Positions 9,112 to 18,755 are shown, counted from the first letter of the stretch. The stretch is DNA of 24,679 nt from Ophiothrix spiculata (GCA_000969725.1 JXSR01S017896.1); one strand, 5' to 3'. Numbers and translations are program-made. Notes: generated from the letters alone by a model not told the origin.

Positions 9112-9517
9112 AAACAACTATAGAAAAAGTTACGCCAGTGTCTCGCCCAAATCAATTAGATCATTTGCTCAAGATAACTATGGCTACTGTCCTAATTCAA
9201 CATTGACATTCAGAATCACGCTTGAAAAAATATCTATCAGGAAAAACATGTTGATGGTTTCCAAATTTAGGCCTGATATCTTAACTCCGATAAAATGCTT
9301 TCCATCTCAACATAACGGGCTTCATCAACAAAGACGTCTTCTGCAATTATGAACTAAACTTGACAATTTCAGAAAGTCGGAATTGTTTGTTTCTTAGATC
9401 GGTTGATGGATTAGTGTGTACAAAAACAGTTTTTAATTATTAACAACAATATTGATATAAATACCAAATAAATTACATATACACAAAGTTTTACCAAATA
9501 TCTTCATGTAACCTTTT
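9112..9517 (-). repeat. Segment inverted relative to unit 2
   Basis: The part at 9361-9517 matches unit 2 at 18580-18742 only as its reverse complement: unit 2 reads AAAAGGTTACATGAAGATAT where unit 1 has ATATCTTCATGTAACCTTTT. The inverted match continues into 9335-9360 (TTTAGTTCATAATTGCAG on the minus strand, versus TTTAGGTCATATTTGCAG at 18747). It then fades, and the rest of 9112-9335 is only weakly similar to the left arm of the unit 2 fold-back element. The flanking unit sequence stays in the normal orientation on both sides. The 86-codon frame at 9092-9352 crosses this junction and is therefore probably spurious. Confidence 0.7.
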
Positions 9518-9581
9518 ATCAGGATCCTGGTACTTAATATGACATACTTTTAAATCCCGGATTTAAATGCACAAACTTTCT

Positions 9582-10589
9582 TATTTTAGCTGAGCGTTGT
9601 GGCTTTGTCTTGGGCGAATCGAATAATTAAGTCGTGTTTTTAACCAATTGAATTTCGTGTTTTGAAATGACTCTAAAACCTTTACCATTTGATATCCTAG
9701 AGTACCTAAAACCAAACTCCCTCAATAAGATAATAAGATAATAAAATTAGTTAGTTGACCTTATGATATGAAAACACTTGGACACCCATTTGAGTGAAGA
9801 TTGGTGGTAAAATAACACTTAGAGTGGAAAACTGAGATTGTTAACAGGGCAAACACAATAAACAGTCCCTAAGTAGTCTATATAAGTAGCTGACTATTGG
9901 TTAAGTGTATATACATTATCAATGATTGACAACCACATTATTTGAATTTTTAGCATTTTGACGTGGTTTGAAATTCAAGTAGTCTAAAATTGTCAATTAC
10001 GGTGATGGTCATGTTCAAGGCAAATGATGAAATTCTTCTATGAATACATGTTTATGATTTAGGCAATACGTACGTCAGTCTGAGGTAATCGATTTTGATG
10101 GTAGCGATACTTAGAGAAACAAAGAAGCAACGTTTTTGTTCTAAAACTATAGTAAAATTTGTTAGTAATTTAGCTGTATATTTTGTGAGTAATTTGTCCG
10201 TAGAATTTGTGTTGTTTTTGAATGCAATACATATATTCCAATGTGTAAACTGTAAGGGTCTAATAGAGCCGATTTCCGAATGCTCCTGGATGCTACATGT
10301 AGGACACGCTGTGCCAGACTTACACGAAAAACTAACAAATTGGTCCAATTCTTTCAATACTTAGTCTTTGAAACTCAAAGAAGTATAAATATAAACACAA
10401 CAAGAGTTTCTGTTAGTTAGCCCATTCCGTTTTAATGATTCTTGATCAAAGCTTTAAGTTGTTTAAGACCACACCTAGTACCGGTAATTCCAATGGTATT
10501 AGCTACAGGTATTTTGTTAAATATTTCCGCCTTTGCTTGTTAATCCATACCACAGTGAGATTAGTATCTTTGATTAACACTCCAAACAA
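9582..10589. other. Left flank of unit 2, no gene seen
   Basis: This is the counterpart of 1-1019 and 19570-20576. A minus-strand frame at 10052-10357 (about 100 codons, with TIVLEQKRCFFVSLSIAT) is the longest in the window. Its upstream half is not in the same frame in unit 1, and unit 3 has a stop, so shared coding is not supported. Confidence 0.55.
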
Positions 10590-10769
10590 TTTAACTAAAA
10601 CAAAAGTAATCAAAAATGCGAAAACCAGCGCAAAGACACCGCTAATTATTGTTGTGAGTTTAATCCAATACAGAGCACCGTTGTAAGTAATAAAGTAGAT
10701 TTCAGATTGATATAAATCTGAAAACTTGTAAAATGCGTGGTTTTCATTGTATTTGAATGTTAGTACCAC
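10503..10769 (-). pseudogene. Possible relic exon with hydrophobic segment (unit 2)
   Basis: This is an 88-codon open frame whose middle reads KLTTIISGVFALVFAFLITF and then VLVKLFGVL, a plausible membrane helix of about 25 residues followed by a basic tail (KQRRKYLTKYL). The helix-coding part agrees with units 1 and 3 at almost every residue. The 45 or so residues before it are read in another frame in those units because of a 4-base indel (TCTCTCTATCGG versus TCTGTATTGG). No promoter, signal peptide or conserved splice site is visible. It may be a relic of an ancestral gene; it is not recognised. Confidence 0.25.
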
Positions 10770-11535
10770 GCCTTAGTCAATCACGCCTTAGTATTATTAT
10801 CATAATTATGCAGATATGAATAAGCTCTAAGATTGATTTATCAGAATATACAAATTTGGTAAAATTTGATGGATTTTCTTGTGATGGTGGAAATGACACA
10901 CACGGACAATTTAAAAAAAAAATCTATCTACTGTTTTCGACATCATTGGTCTGTTGGTGTTATAGTTTACAAAAAACTTAAATTACAAGAAAAGACACTT
11001 TGTAAGCATTAATCGTATTTTTTCAGAATATACAAATTTGGTAAAATTTGTCGTCATTTAATCGTATTTTTTCAGAATATACAAATTTGGTAAAATTTGA
11101 TGGATTTTCTTGTGATGATGGAAATGACACACACGGACAATTTAAAAAAAAAATCTATCTACTGTTTTCGACATCATTGGTCTGTTGGTGTTATAGTTTA
11201 CAAAAAACTTAAATTACAAGAAAAGACACATTGTAAGCATTAACCGTATTTTCAAACTGATTATTCCTATTCTAAATGTTACATCGTCCCTTGTTGATTA
11301 CAAGCTCACCATATGACATTTCTAACAATATAAAAGCAACAATTGATGTTCTGAAATCAACATTGATACATAGTAAGACCCATTTCTCAGAGGAAAAAAC
11401 ATCCAATTTCATGGCACATTTCTTGAGAATAATTGTGAAGTGTTAATATATGTGACATTTGTTCGGATTTGCAATACGTATTTTTATGATGAATAAGTTA
11501 TGTGTACTTCAGGAATTAGAAATCCTGTTTTAATT
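10590..11535 (+). repeat. Module copy 3
   Basis: This is the unit 2 counterpart of 1020-1636, enlarged by an internal duplication at 10841-11262. It contains the SPYD block at 11277-11390, where the frame is broken after TCAGAGG, and it ends at AAATCCTGTTTTAATTA. Confidence 0.75.
10841..11262 (+). repeat. Recent 231 bp tandem duplication
   Basis: The segment starting TCAGAATATACAAATTTGGT at 10841 recurs at 11072 with only about two or three differences over roughly 180 bases, including a run of nine or ten A residues. A short third start of the same sequence lies at 11033-11070. The near-identity shows a much younger event than the 10 kb duplications. Confidence 0.85.
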
Positions 11536-11639
11536 AGCCAACCTATAGGAAGAATTAGATAAAAAGCAATGTCGATCACCACTTGGTTTTGTGTGAAAGA
11601 ATTGTGCTCTAAAGGACTGAGTATTAGATTGTTATTATT

Positions 11640-12199
11640 AACAATTTTTTTTCATTATTGCAATTTGTCGTGAATCTTCATTCAATTTTGCAACTACAAT
11701 CTTGGCCAAAAATACTTGGGACACTTTAATGACAATTAAATAGTTATGAGTGCAATGGAGTGTGCGGTCAAAGATTTTGAGGACGCAGTTTCTCTCCCTC
11801 CCTGTCCCAGGATCTCCCGCCCCCACCATCCAATGTTGTGATGAACACATGCACACACCACGTTCATAGAGACTTATTGCTTAACAACAGTGTGCAAGGG
11901 AGCGGGGAGGTTAAGTGTCCCAATTATTTTGGCCAAGATTGTAGTTTTGTACATTCATTAAATTTAAACCAATAACGATAGAAATCACCAAAGCTTATTT
12001 GCCATTTCAATTCCATTTCTATATTACATGAATTTCTTATCTACACTTGTACATGAACACATGTTTGTTTTGTTTGTTATTTTCATGGCGATTTCTATTT
12101 CTAGAATTATGTACAGGTGAATGGGATTTGTTATTAAGAAAATTAAAAGCAACCAGGTTGCATTAAGCATTCATAATATTGTTTAACACTTAATCTAGT
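11640..12199. other. Inter-module spacer of unit 2
   Basis: Apart from the Tc1-like MITE at 11697-11941, this is noncoding sequence related to 13090-13390 and 13630-13920 (landmarks CACCAAAGC, CATGAATTTCTTATCT and GTACAGGTGAATGGGAT). No gene is seen. Confidence 0.6.
11697..11941. mobile_element. Tc1/mariner-like MITE (245 bp)
   Basis: The ends are CAATCTTGGCCAAAAATACT on the left and, read inverted from the right, CAATCTTGGCCAAAATAATT. The inverted repeats run about 30 bases, to GGGACACTT. It is flanked by TA on both sides. Sister spacers in the same unit read TTTTGCAGCCAGTTTTGTAC (about 13128-13147), the empty site with CA in place of TA. The interior has no coding sequence. Termini with TTGGCCAAAA and a TA duplication are typical of Tc1-like elements. 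Confidence 0.85.
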
Positions 12200-13010
12200 T
12201 GATTAAAACAATAGCAATCAAAAATGCGATTAACCAACACAAAGACACCGCTAATTATTGACTTAAGATTAATCTGATACGGGACAACTTTGTCTTCATT
12301 AAAACGGATTTCAGATTAATGGAAATCAGTAATTTGTAACATGCGTGGTTTTCGTTGTTTGCTTGTACAATTCCTTGATGAACCACGCCTATAGTATTGT
12401 TGATGTGGATTAACTCTTAGATTGAATTATCAGATATACAGAATTGGTGGAATTTAATAGATATTTTTGTGATGGTACTCAGTAACAAGTATACAGTTTG
12501 CTAGATATTTGATCGCTTTTAATAAATGCCTTACTGAATTTACTTTCAATCAAGTCAATAGTCTGTTTTTTAACAAGAACCCATTATCAACTCTCGGATA
12601 TTTTTGCTTACATTAAAACTATACGGCATACTGAAAAAAAAAACCTTTTTCTTTTGTAAATTGTGTAAGAAAAAACACGATTAACACAAAACCAAAATAC
12701 ACATTATAAATATTTCAAACTGATTATTCCTACTGTGTGTCAGACTTTAAATGTCACCTTTTCCCTTGTTGATCGCAAGCTCACCGTATGACATTTTTAA
12801 TAATGCAATATCCAACAATTGATGTTCTAAAATCAACATTCACGCATAACAAGACACTTTTCTCAGAGGAAAAAAACATCCAATTTCATGGCACATTTCT
12901 TGATGCTATACTGTGAAGTGTATGTGACATAGGTTGGATTTATAACAGATACGTTCAGATTGAATAATGTATGTATACATCAAGAATTGGAAATCTTGTT
13001 TTAATTAACC
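12200..13010 (+). repeat. Module copy 4
   Basis: It has the landmarks GCAATCAAAAATGCG (12208), ACCACGCCTA (12381), TTATCAGATATACAG (12427), a CAG-preceded SPYD block (12744-12870, frameshifted by one base at GCAATATCC) and the end GTTTTAATTAACCGACC. It resembles the 13925 copy more closely than the 10590 copy. Confidence 0.75.
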
Positions 13011-13394
13011 GACCTAAGGAAAGATAAGAGGGGAAACAAGAGTTCATGTCGATTTAATTGAATAAGCTTGTATAAATATTGAAATTATTTCATTTTAAGT
13101 CTAGATATATGGTGTCAATTTTTATTCAATTTTGCAGCCAGTTTTGTACATTCTTAAATTTATCCCAATAACACTTTAAATCACCAAAGCACTCACTTTA
13201 TTTGTCATTTCAATTCAGTTTCTATACTGCATGAATTTCTTATCTGCACTTTTACATGAACACAAATTTGTTTGTTTGTTATTTTGCATGCCGATTTCTA
13301 TTTCTAGAGTATGTACAGGTGAATGGGATCTGTTTAAGAAAATTAAAAGCAACCAGGTTGCATTAAGCATTCACAATATTGTTTAACGCTTACT
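13011..13394 (+). repeat. Spacer duplicated at 13545-13924
   Basis: The sequence from GAAACAAGAGTTCATGTCGA through GTACAGGTGAATGGGATCTG is repeated directly downstream at 13560-13860. This shows that module and spacer were duplicated together in unit 2. It has no gene content. Confidence 0.75.
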
Positions 13395-13545
13395 CTAGTT
13401 GATTAAAACATTGGCAATCAAAAATGCGCTTTACCAATCTTTGGTAAACCACGCCTAGTATTATTTGGATGCGGATTAGCTGTTAATTTGATTTATCAGA
13501 TAGATATACGGAATATGTAGATATTTTTTTAATTAACCGACTTAA
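13395..13545 (+). repeat. Collapsed module copy 5
   Basis: This is a shortened relative of the 13925 copy with two internal deletions. One joins CTTTACCAAT directly to CTTTGGTAAACC. TACCAAT is present at both breakpoints in the longer copy (13943 and 14090), which suggests a microhomology deletion. The second joins GATATTTTT to TTAATTAACCGAC and removes roughly 550 bases including the SPYD block. Confidence 0.7.
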
Positions 13546-13924
13546 GGAAAGAGAAGAGAGAAAACAAGAGTTCATGTCGACTTAATTTTATAAGCTTGTA
13601 TAAATATTGAAATTCCTTTACATAAGTATTGAAGTATGGTGTCAATTTTATTAATTTTTAGCCAATTTTGTGCATTCATTAAATTTATCAGAATAACGCT
13701 TTGAATCACCAAAGCATTCACTTCATTTGTCATTTCAATTCAGTTTCTATATTACATGAATTTCTTATCTGCACTTTTACATGAACACAAGTTTGTTTGT
13801 TTGTTATTTTTCATGGCGATTTCTATTTCTAGAGTATGTACAGGTGAATGGGATCTGTTAAAAAATTAAAAGCAACCAGGTAGCATAAAGCATTCACAAT
13901 ATTGTTTAACGCTTACCCTAGTTG
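13546..13924 (+). repeat. Second copy of the inter-module spacer
   Basis: This is nearly the same sequence as 13011-13394, in the same order and orientation. No gene or RNA is seen. Confidence 0.75.
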
Positions 13925-14760
13925 ATTAAAACATTAGCAATCAAAAATGCTCTTTACCAATACAAAGATACCGCTAATTATTGACTTAAGATTAATCCGA
14001 TACAGGTCAACTTTGTCTTCATTAAAGCGGATTTCAGATTGATAGAAATCAGTAAGTTGTAAAATGTATGGTTATTCATTTCATGCTGCTACCAATCTTT
14101 GGTAAACCACGCCTAGTATTATTTGGATGCGGATTAGCTGTTAATTTGGTTTATCAGATAGATATACAGAATATGTAGATATTTTTGTGACAGATGATGG
14201 CACTCATAAACATGTACAATTTGGTGAACTTTACAGATATTTGATCATTTCTAATAATGCTATAGTGGAATTCATTTCAATCAAATCAATAATTTGTTTC
14301 CTTTAAAAAATTAATGTATCAATTGTTTCGGATATTTTTGTCTTCAATATTAAAACTATACGATATACTGAAAATATAAACTCTTTCTTTTGTAAACCAT
14401 ATACGAAAATATACGATTTGCATATAGCCTGGTTTATACTTATTCAAAACTACACATCAGACATATTTTCAAACTGATTATTCCTACTTTATTTCAGAAT
14501 CTTAATGTCATCTTTTCCCTTGTTGATCGCAAGCTCACCGTATGACATTTTCAATAATGCAAATCCAACAATTGATGTTCTAAAATCAACATTCATGCAT
14601 AACAAGACACATTTCTCAGAGGTAAAAGCATCCATTTTCATGGCACATTTCTTGATGCTAATTGTGAGGGTGACATTGGCGGATTTATAACACATACGTA
14701 CATATTGAATAATGTATGTATACATCAAGAATTGTAAATCCTGTTTTAATTAACCGACCT
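13925..14760 (+). repeat. Module copy 6 (most complete)
   Basis: It contains all module landmarks in order, from GCAATCAAAAATGC (13937) to GTTTTAATTAACCGACC (14744). Its SPYD block is the only one with a pyrimidine-rich stretch and CAG before it (14495-14497), an intact frame, and a GTAAAA donor-like sequence after it. Confidence 0.75.
14498..14621 (+). pseudogene. Best-preserved SPYD block, exon-like (124 bp)
   Basis: It is bounded by TATTTCAG on the left and CAGAG/GTAAAAG on the right, so it looks like an internal exon of 124 bases. In the second frame it has no stop and reads SSFPLLIASSPYDIFNN, then PTIDVLKSTFMHNKTHFSE. The opposite strand is also open (61-79 codons), so openness alone is weak evidence. 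The exon-like borders are damaged in the other copies. I recognise no domain. If it was an exon, the rest of the gene is not visible in the window. Confidence 0.25.
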
Positions 14761-15290
14761 AAGGAAAGATAAGAGAGAATACAAGAGTTTATTGTCGTTC
14801 ACTTATCGTATCCCTAAATTAGCCCTTATTTTTGCAAAACTTGAACAAATTGCAAAGAAGCTGATTTCAACTGATCATGCTGATTATGGTATACGTATGG
14901 TAGGGGCTGAGGAACCTGATTTTTAGGGGGTCATTAAAATAGGGGGTCATTTGCCCCAAGTTATGCGTAAAGTATGTCGTGTTTGATATTAAAATAAGGG
15001 AAATGTAATTTAAAACACTGGGTGAGTTTTTATTTTGTTACTCTATCACCTTGCAAAAACTTATTTCTGATTAGAGATATTATACGACCTGAAAATTATG
15101 ATTTTTCGTTACAAACTAGGTCGGGTATGCTAAATCTGAATTCGTTTAAGGGATTTTTTTTAAGAATATAAACAGTTTGATGAATCATGATATTAAACTT
15201 GAAAACTTTATTTAGCTCGTAGCATGTATATTCGAAACAGATAAAATTTTCATTATTCATCAAACTTTCAATGTTTTAAGGAAAAAACCA
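14761..15290. other. Spacer of unit 2, first part; no gene
   Basis: This noncoding sequence matches 3301-3820 in unit 1. It contains two AGGGGGTCAT copies at about 14924-14950 where unit 1 has one (3473). No other features were seen. Confidence 0.6.
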
Positions 15291-15433
15291 ACGTTTTGAG
15301 TACCCGGAGAAAAACCTGCGGAAACGAGCATGGGTTGAAAACCAAATGCAAATAAAGCGCCGGGCGTAGGACTCGAACGCGGGACCTCATTGGTTCAAGG
15401 CGAAGGAGCTACCGCTGCGCCATCCCGCTCCCC
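15291..15433 (-). mobile_element. tRNA-derived SINE
   Basis: Read on the minus strand it starts GGGGAGCGGGATGGCGCAGC. The A box is GGATGGCGCAGCGGTAGC (15408-15425) and the B box is GCGTTCGAGTCC (15370-15381). The body ends in a TTTTTCTCCGGGTACTC tail near 15296. The tRNA-like head plus a tail of this type marks a SINE, in the orientation opposite to the window. In unit 1 and unit 3 the same interval holds unrelated unit sequence (3820-4065 and 24225-24420), so the SINE lies at a junction where about 245 bases of unit sequence are missing. Confidence 0.75.
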
Positions 15434-16084
15434 AAATAATAATAGAAAGGTATTTTATTGAAAGTGAAAAAATAAATTAAATGGGACAATTGACCTCCAT
15501 TATTCCTTTGATACTGAGTACATTACTAGTATTCAATCGAGTACAGTGGCTTCATATCCTTGTTTGCAATTGCCATGATTACGGACAGGTAACAATGGAT
15601 TTTCATCATGACGAAATGATCATTACAACTATCCAATAAATAGGTTAGCACCCTTGGGAAATATAGGGAAGAAATACAGGATCAACCTTTTTGTTACCTA
15701 ATAACCTTAAGGGATTGACTTCCTATTTCCACTATGAAATACGGAAGTAGATTACCATAATTCTGGTTATATCGGTGACACCTTATGGCGATTTATTGAT
15801 TATTTTGATAATACATTGCTATACAGTTCATAGCTAAACCTTAAGACAAGATAGCCGTGTCCACATGGCTGTCAATTCTTAAATATTATGTGAATTTTTA
15901 ACCAACAATATTGAGATGTATACACATTTCATGAGTGTCTACATTATAAAGATCGATCACAAACTCACAAGATTTAAAAATAACTTTAGAATAGTTACAG
16001 TATAGTTACCTTGTGTTATAATTTTCTCATTATACACATAGCATACTAATAACAAACAATTGCATTATTATTGTTGTTGCTTAA
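15434..16084. other. Spacer of unit 2, second part; no gene
   Basis: This matches 4066-4497 and 4780-5035 of unit 1 without the hairpin MITE pair. The stretch ACAAGATAGCCGTGTCCACATG (about 15843-15864) replaces the MITEs and may be original or an excision remnant. No gene seen. Confidence 0.6.
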
Positions 16085-16844
16085 GGCTACAGTCCCTAAA
16101 TGGGTGCCATTTTTGCCAACGGCATCTTTACTGCAACTTTTTACCTACTTACACATATCAGAATAATACAATTTTTGGCGTACATATGTAATAGAGTCTC
16201 TAGTTTATACATGAGACTTTAGTAGTGATTTCACGTCCATTATCAAGGTCAAAATTACGTCAATAAACTACTTCGAAAAATGTTCACCTTTTTCGCCGAA
16301 ACCTTAAAATTTTATAATGTTCGAACGATTCGCCTGTTTTCAAATTTTGACAGATTGTAGGCTTGATACTTTTTATTGAATTACAAATAATATTTTATAA
16401 ATGTGTTGTGTTGATTTTGAATGATAATGTAACAAACCCGCGTTGTTTTGCCCGAAAAACCGGGCGTGAATTATGACTCTGAGTTCGCCCTGTTTGAGCT
16501 GTGAATAGCCTGATTTTAGTATCTACATTATCTACATTTTGTCTGATATACGCATTCGCATAATTTATTTACAAATTGAGCATTCCAATGAGGCAAAAAT
16601 TGCAATTTTTATGTAAACAAAAGAAAAATACGGCATTCTAATGTTGTTGTTTTAGATTTTAGTTCACCATCTCAACGCTGCCTTGATAGCTCAGCGGTAG
16701 ATATCTCGCTTCGTAATGCATGACTAACCCCCGCCATAATCCATGGTTCGAGTCCCCGCAAAGGCAGTGGAAACTATTTATCTTTTCATGATTGAAAAAC
16801 AGTTAGGATTCACATTTTCCTGAGCATGTGGATTCCTCGTACCC
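16085..16844. mobile_element. piggyBac-like insertion flanked by TTAA (760 bp)
   Basis: TTAA occurs directly on both sides (16081-16084 and 16845-16848). Unit 1 passes without this insertion from GTTGCTCCAG to GGTATAAATGCGACTGG (5025-5060). The ends are GGCTACAG on the left and, inverted, GGGTACGA on the right, a short imperfect inverted repeat. TTAA duplication is the hallmark of piggyBac-type transposition. No transposase frame is present; the element is nonautonomous and carries a tRNA-like sequence near its right end. The boundaries are inferred from the TTAA pair and the gap in unit 1. Confidence 0.55.
16680..16766 (+). pseudogene. tRNA-like sequence (tRNA pseudogene or SINE head)
   Basis: It starts GCCTTGATAGCTCAGCGGTA, with A box TAGCTCAGCGGTAGA (16687-16701) and B box GGTTCGAGTCC (16745-16755), and ends AAAGGCA. 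Five acceptor pairs form (GCCTT with AAGGC), but the next two do not. The segment between the anticodon region (TTCGTAA) and the T arm is about 14 bases too long, and the T stem pairs poorly. The sequence around the anticodon suggests tRNA-Thr (CGU) ancestry. It is unlikely to be a working tRNA. Confidence 0.65.
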
Positions 16845-16848
16845 TTAA

Positions 16849-18579
16849 TCTCTCCCATGATATAAATGTGACTGCAAACACGTAATTTTGAAATTTGGAC
16901 AGCGTTTTGCCTTTTCCAAATGTGAGAAATTGTAATGTAGGTAAACGTTACCAAAGCTATAGCCTCATATCAGGTGAGAATCACGGAGGAATCGTTAACT
17001 AAAACCCATTACCGCTGGTATGGTGATTGTAGTAGTATTATGCGAGAATTATAATTCGTGAAGTAACAGAATTTGATGAAGATATTAGATGGTAACAACA
17101 ATTACAAGTTTTATCAGATTTATATATCAGTGCCAAATTTGTCAATAGCATTCCCATGGATGCTTCTAATGTTAACCGATAAGTATTTGTTTTTGTGCTA
17201 ATGTTACCATAATATCAATATATCATTATGTTGATCGAAAATGTTTTCCCTTCCAATATCCTGCAATTGTAATACAATTTCCCAAATGTCTGATCAAAGG
17301 AACAGTTTTCGCATCCACCTGACTCTGGCAATATGACATCGAAGAGCCGGCTACTTACCCATCTTAGCCAGTTCAAATTTTACGATTGTTTTAAGAAAAG
17401 CTTAGCGCCAGTCTATTATGTCTACAGCTCGGAACCTGGCAGAGGTAGCTGTGTTCACATCTTGATAGGACATGTATATATTCCTATGGTGTTTTTACGT
17501 GTATCAAATATTCTTTTAGTTTTTTCAATATAAGCAACAACATATTGAAGCACATATTATCCTAAACTGTTGTGACACCAGTTGTTTTACAAAAATCAGG
17601 TTAATCAAGCAACTGGTTGAACATGTTGAAATGCAGTGTATTCTAATTTATAAACTTTCCACTTGGTTTGATAAAACCAGAAAATTGAGAAATCATCCAA
17701 AGTCGGTTTCTTTTCGACATCAAAGATGCTTTTCCGTCGTCAATTAAAACTAATCAATGTCAAATGCGAGTTTCAATCTGCATCATAAGAGCATTTTGGT
17801 CCATTGTAATTATTTTGTCACAATTATTACTTTTACGATTTGAAGTTATCTTTTCATGCTTACGATGTTAGTTGAAGTGGTACCACTTGGACACAGAATA
17901 TTTATGAATCAAAAGAAAAATCACTGTGCTCTCTCATAAGGTTGTTTTTACTTTTTCAAAAATTTCAAAAATCAAATGATAGTAGGCCTAAACATTTCCT
18001 TAATTATGCGCAACTTACGAAGAAGTTTCTTCACTGTGTCTTGTGTTCATTAGTCTGGAAACATCACCGTCTAAATTCTTATTGTAATATATTAATGGCT
18101 TATATTATTCTATCAAATGTATTTTAAAAAACATCAGTTAATAAAAAACGAGTGTAGAAATAAAATATATGCAATAGAACAAAGTTTTAATGTTTACTTC
18201 ATATAATCTCTTGTCGATCATAATTTGACCTAAAAGTATCATATATATTAAGACAAGATGATTCGATCTTCATGGTCATATATTCAATCTTCAACTGGAT
18301 AATTCAGAAGTTAAGCTCCTAAAACATGGATTCGTCTTCATCAATTTTTTAATCACGTTTATTTCGCTTCCGTTTCAACACACCTTGCGTATGATGACTT
18401 CAAAAGCTACATTTAACAACAAAATAGATGGTTTAAAACATCACTTGAACTGAAAGTATTAAAATTTGATATTTCATTTAGAACGCTACCACATATGACT
18501 ACACACAATTACAAAACTTTTCTATCAACTTCTGAAGCTTGAACTACCGACTAAATCAAAATGACATAAACACGAGTTT
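16849..18579. other. Unit 2 right half; no gene seen
   Basis: This matches unit 1 at 5040-5124 and 5798-9111, minus the unit 1 insertions. The empty sites are at 16938-16939 (TA of the composite MITE), 17640-17650 (retroelement-like insert) and 18088-18105 (mariner-like element). Short frames at 17333-17533 and 17942-18127 are not conserved in unit 1 and are not called. Confidence 0.65.
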
Positions 18580-18755
18580 AAAAGGTTACATGAAGATATT
18601 GGGTAAAACTTTGTGTGTATGTAAACAAATTTGGTATTTATATCAATATTGTTGTTAATAATTAAAAACTGCCCACTTTTTATACACACTAATCCATCAA
18701 TCTATCTAAGAAACAAACAATTCCGATTTTCCGAAATTGGCAATTTTAGGTCATA
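18580..18755 (+). repeat. Segment in opposite orientation to unit 1
   Basis: This matches the reverse complement of 9345-9517. It starts at AAAAGGTTACATGAAG right after the shared landmark ATGACATAAACACGAGTTT, so one breakpoint falls at the same place in both units. It runs into the left arm of the fold-back element. Confidence 0.7.

Larger units (their letters stand above)
1..9580 (+). repeat. Tandem array unit 1 (about 9.6 kb)
   Basis: This is the first of three head-to-tail copies of a large repeat unit. Its start (GGCTTTGTCTCTGGCGATTCG) matches 9602 and 19591, and the following kilobase can be followed almost line by line in units 2 and 3. It contains two module copies (1020-1636 and 2534-3300), a spacer and a right half that pairs with unit 2. 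Unit-specific insertions at 4498-4778, 5125-5795, 6549-7099 and 7571-8629 are absent from the matching places in unit 2. Identity between units looks high but clearly below 100 percent, with many small indels, so the duplication is not very recent. The true left boundary may lie just outside the window. Confidence 0.85.

Noticed and set aside
9092-9352. 86-codon plus-strand open frame
   Set aside because: It crosses the breakpoint between normal unit sequence and the segment that is inverted relative to unit 2, has no counterpart in unit 2, and shows no recognisable motif.
1-9580. The 10 kb unit as one LTR retrotransposon or Polinton
   Set aside because: No long terminal repeats and no reverse transcriptase, integrase or polymerase motifs were seen, and units abut head to tail without target duplications.
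10052-10357. 101-codon minus-strand frame, the longest in the window
   Set aside because: Units 1 and 3 have indels or stops at the matching place, and an overlapping 89-codon frame on the other strand shows that openness here is not informative.
11638-11856. 72-codon minus-strand frame
   Set aside because: It runs across the left end of the Tc1-like MITE at 11697 and shows no transposase motif.
16680-16766. Functional tRNA-Thr gene
   Set aside because: The acceptor and T stems pair incompletely and the variable region is too long; A and B boxes alone support only a tRNA-derived sequence.
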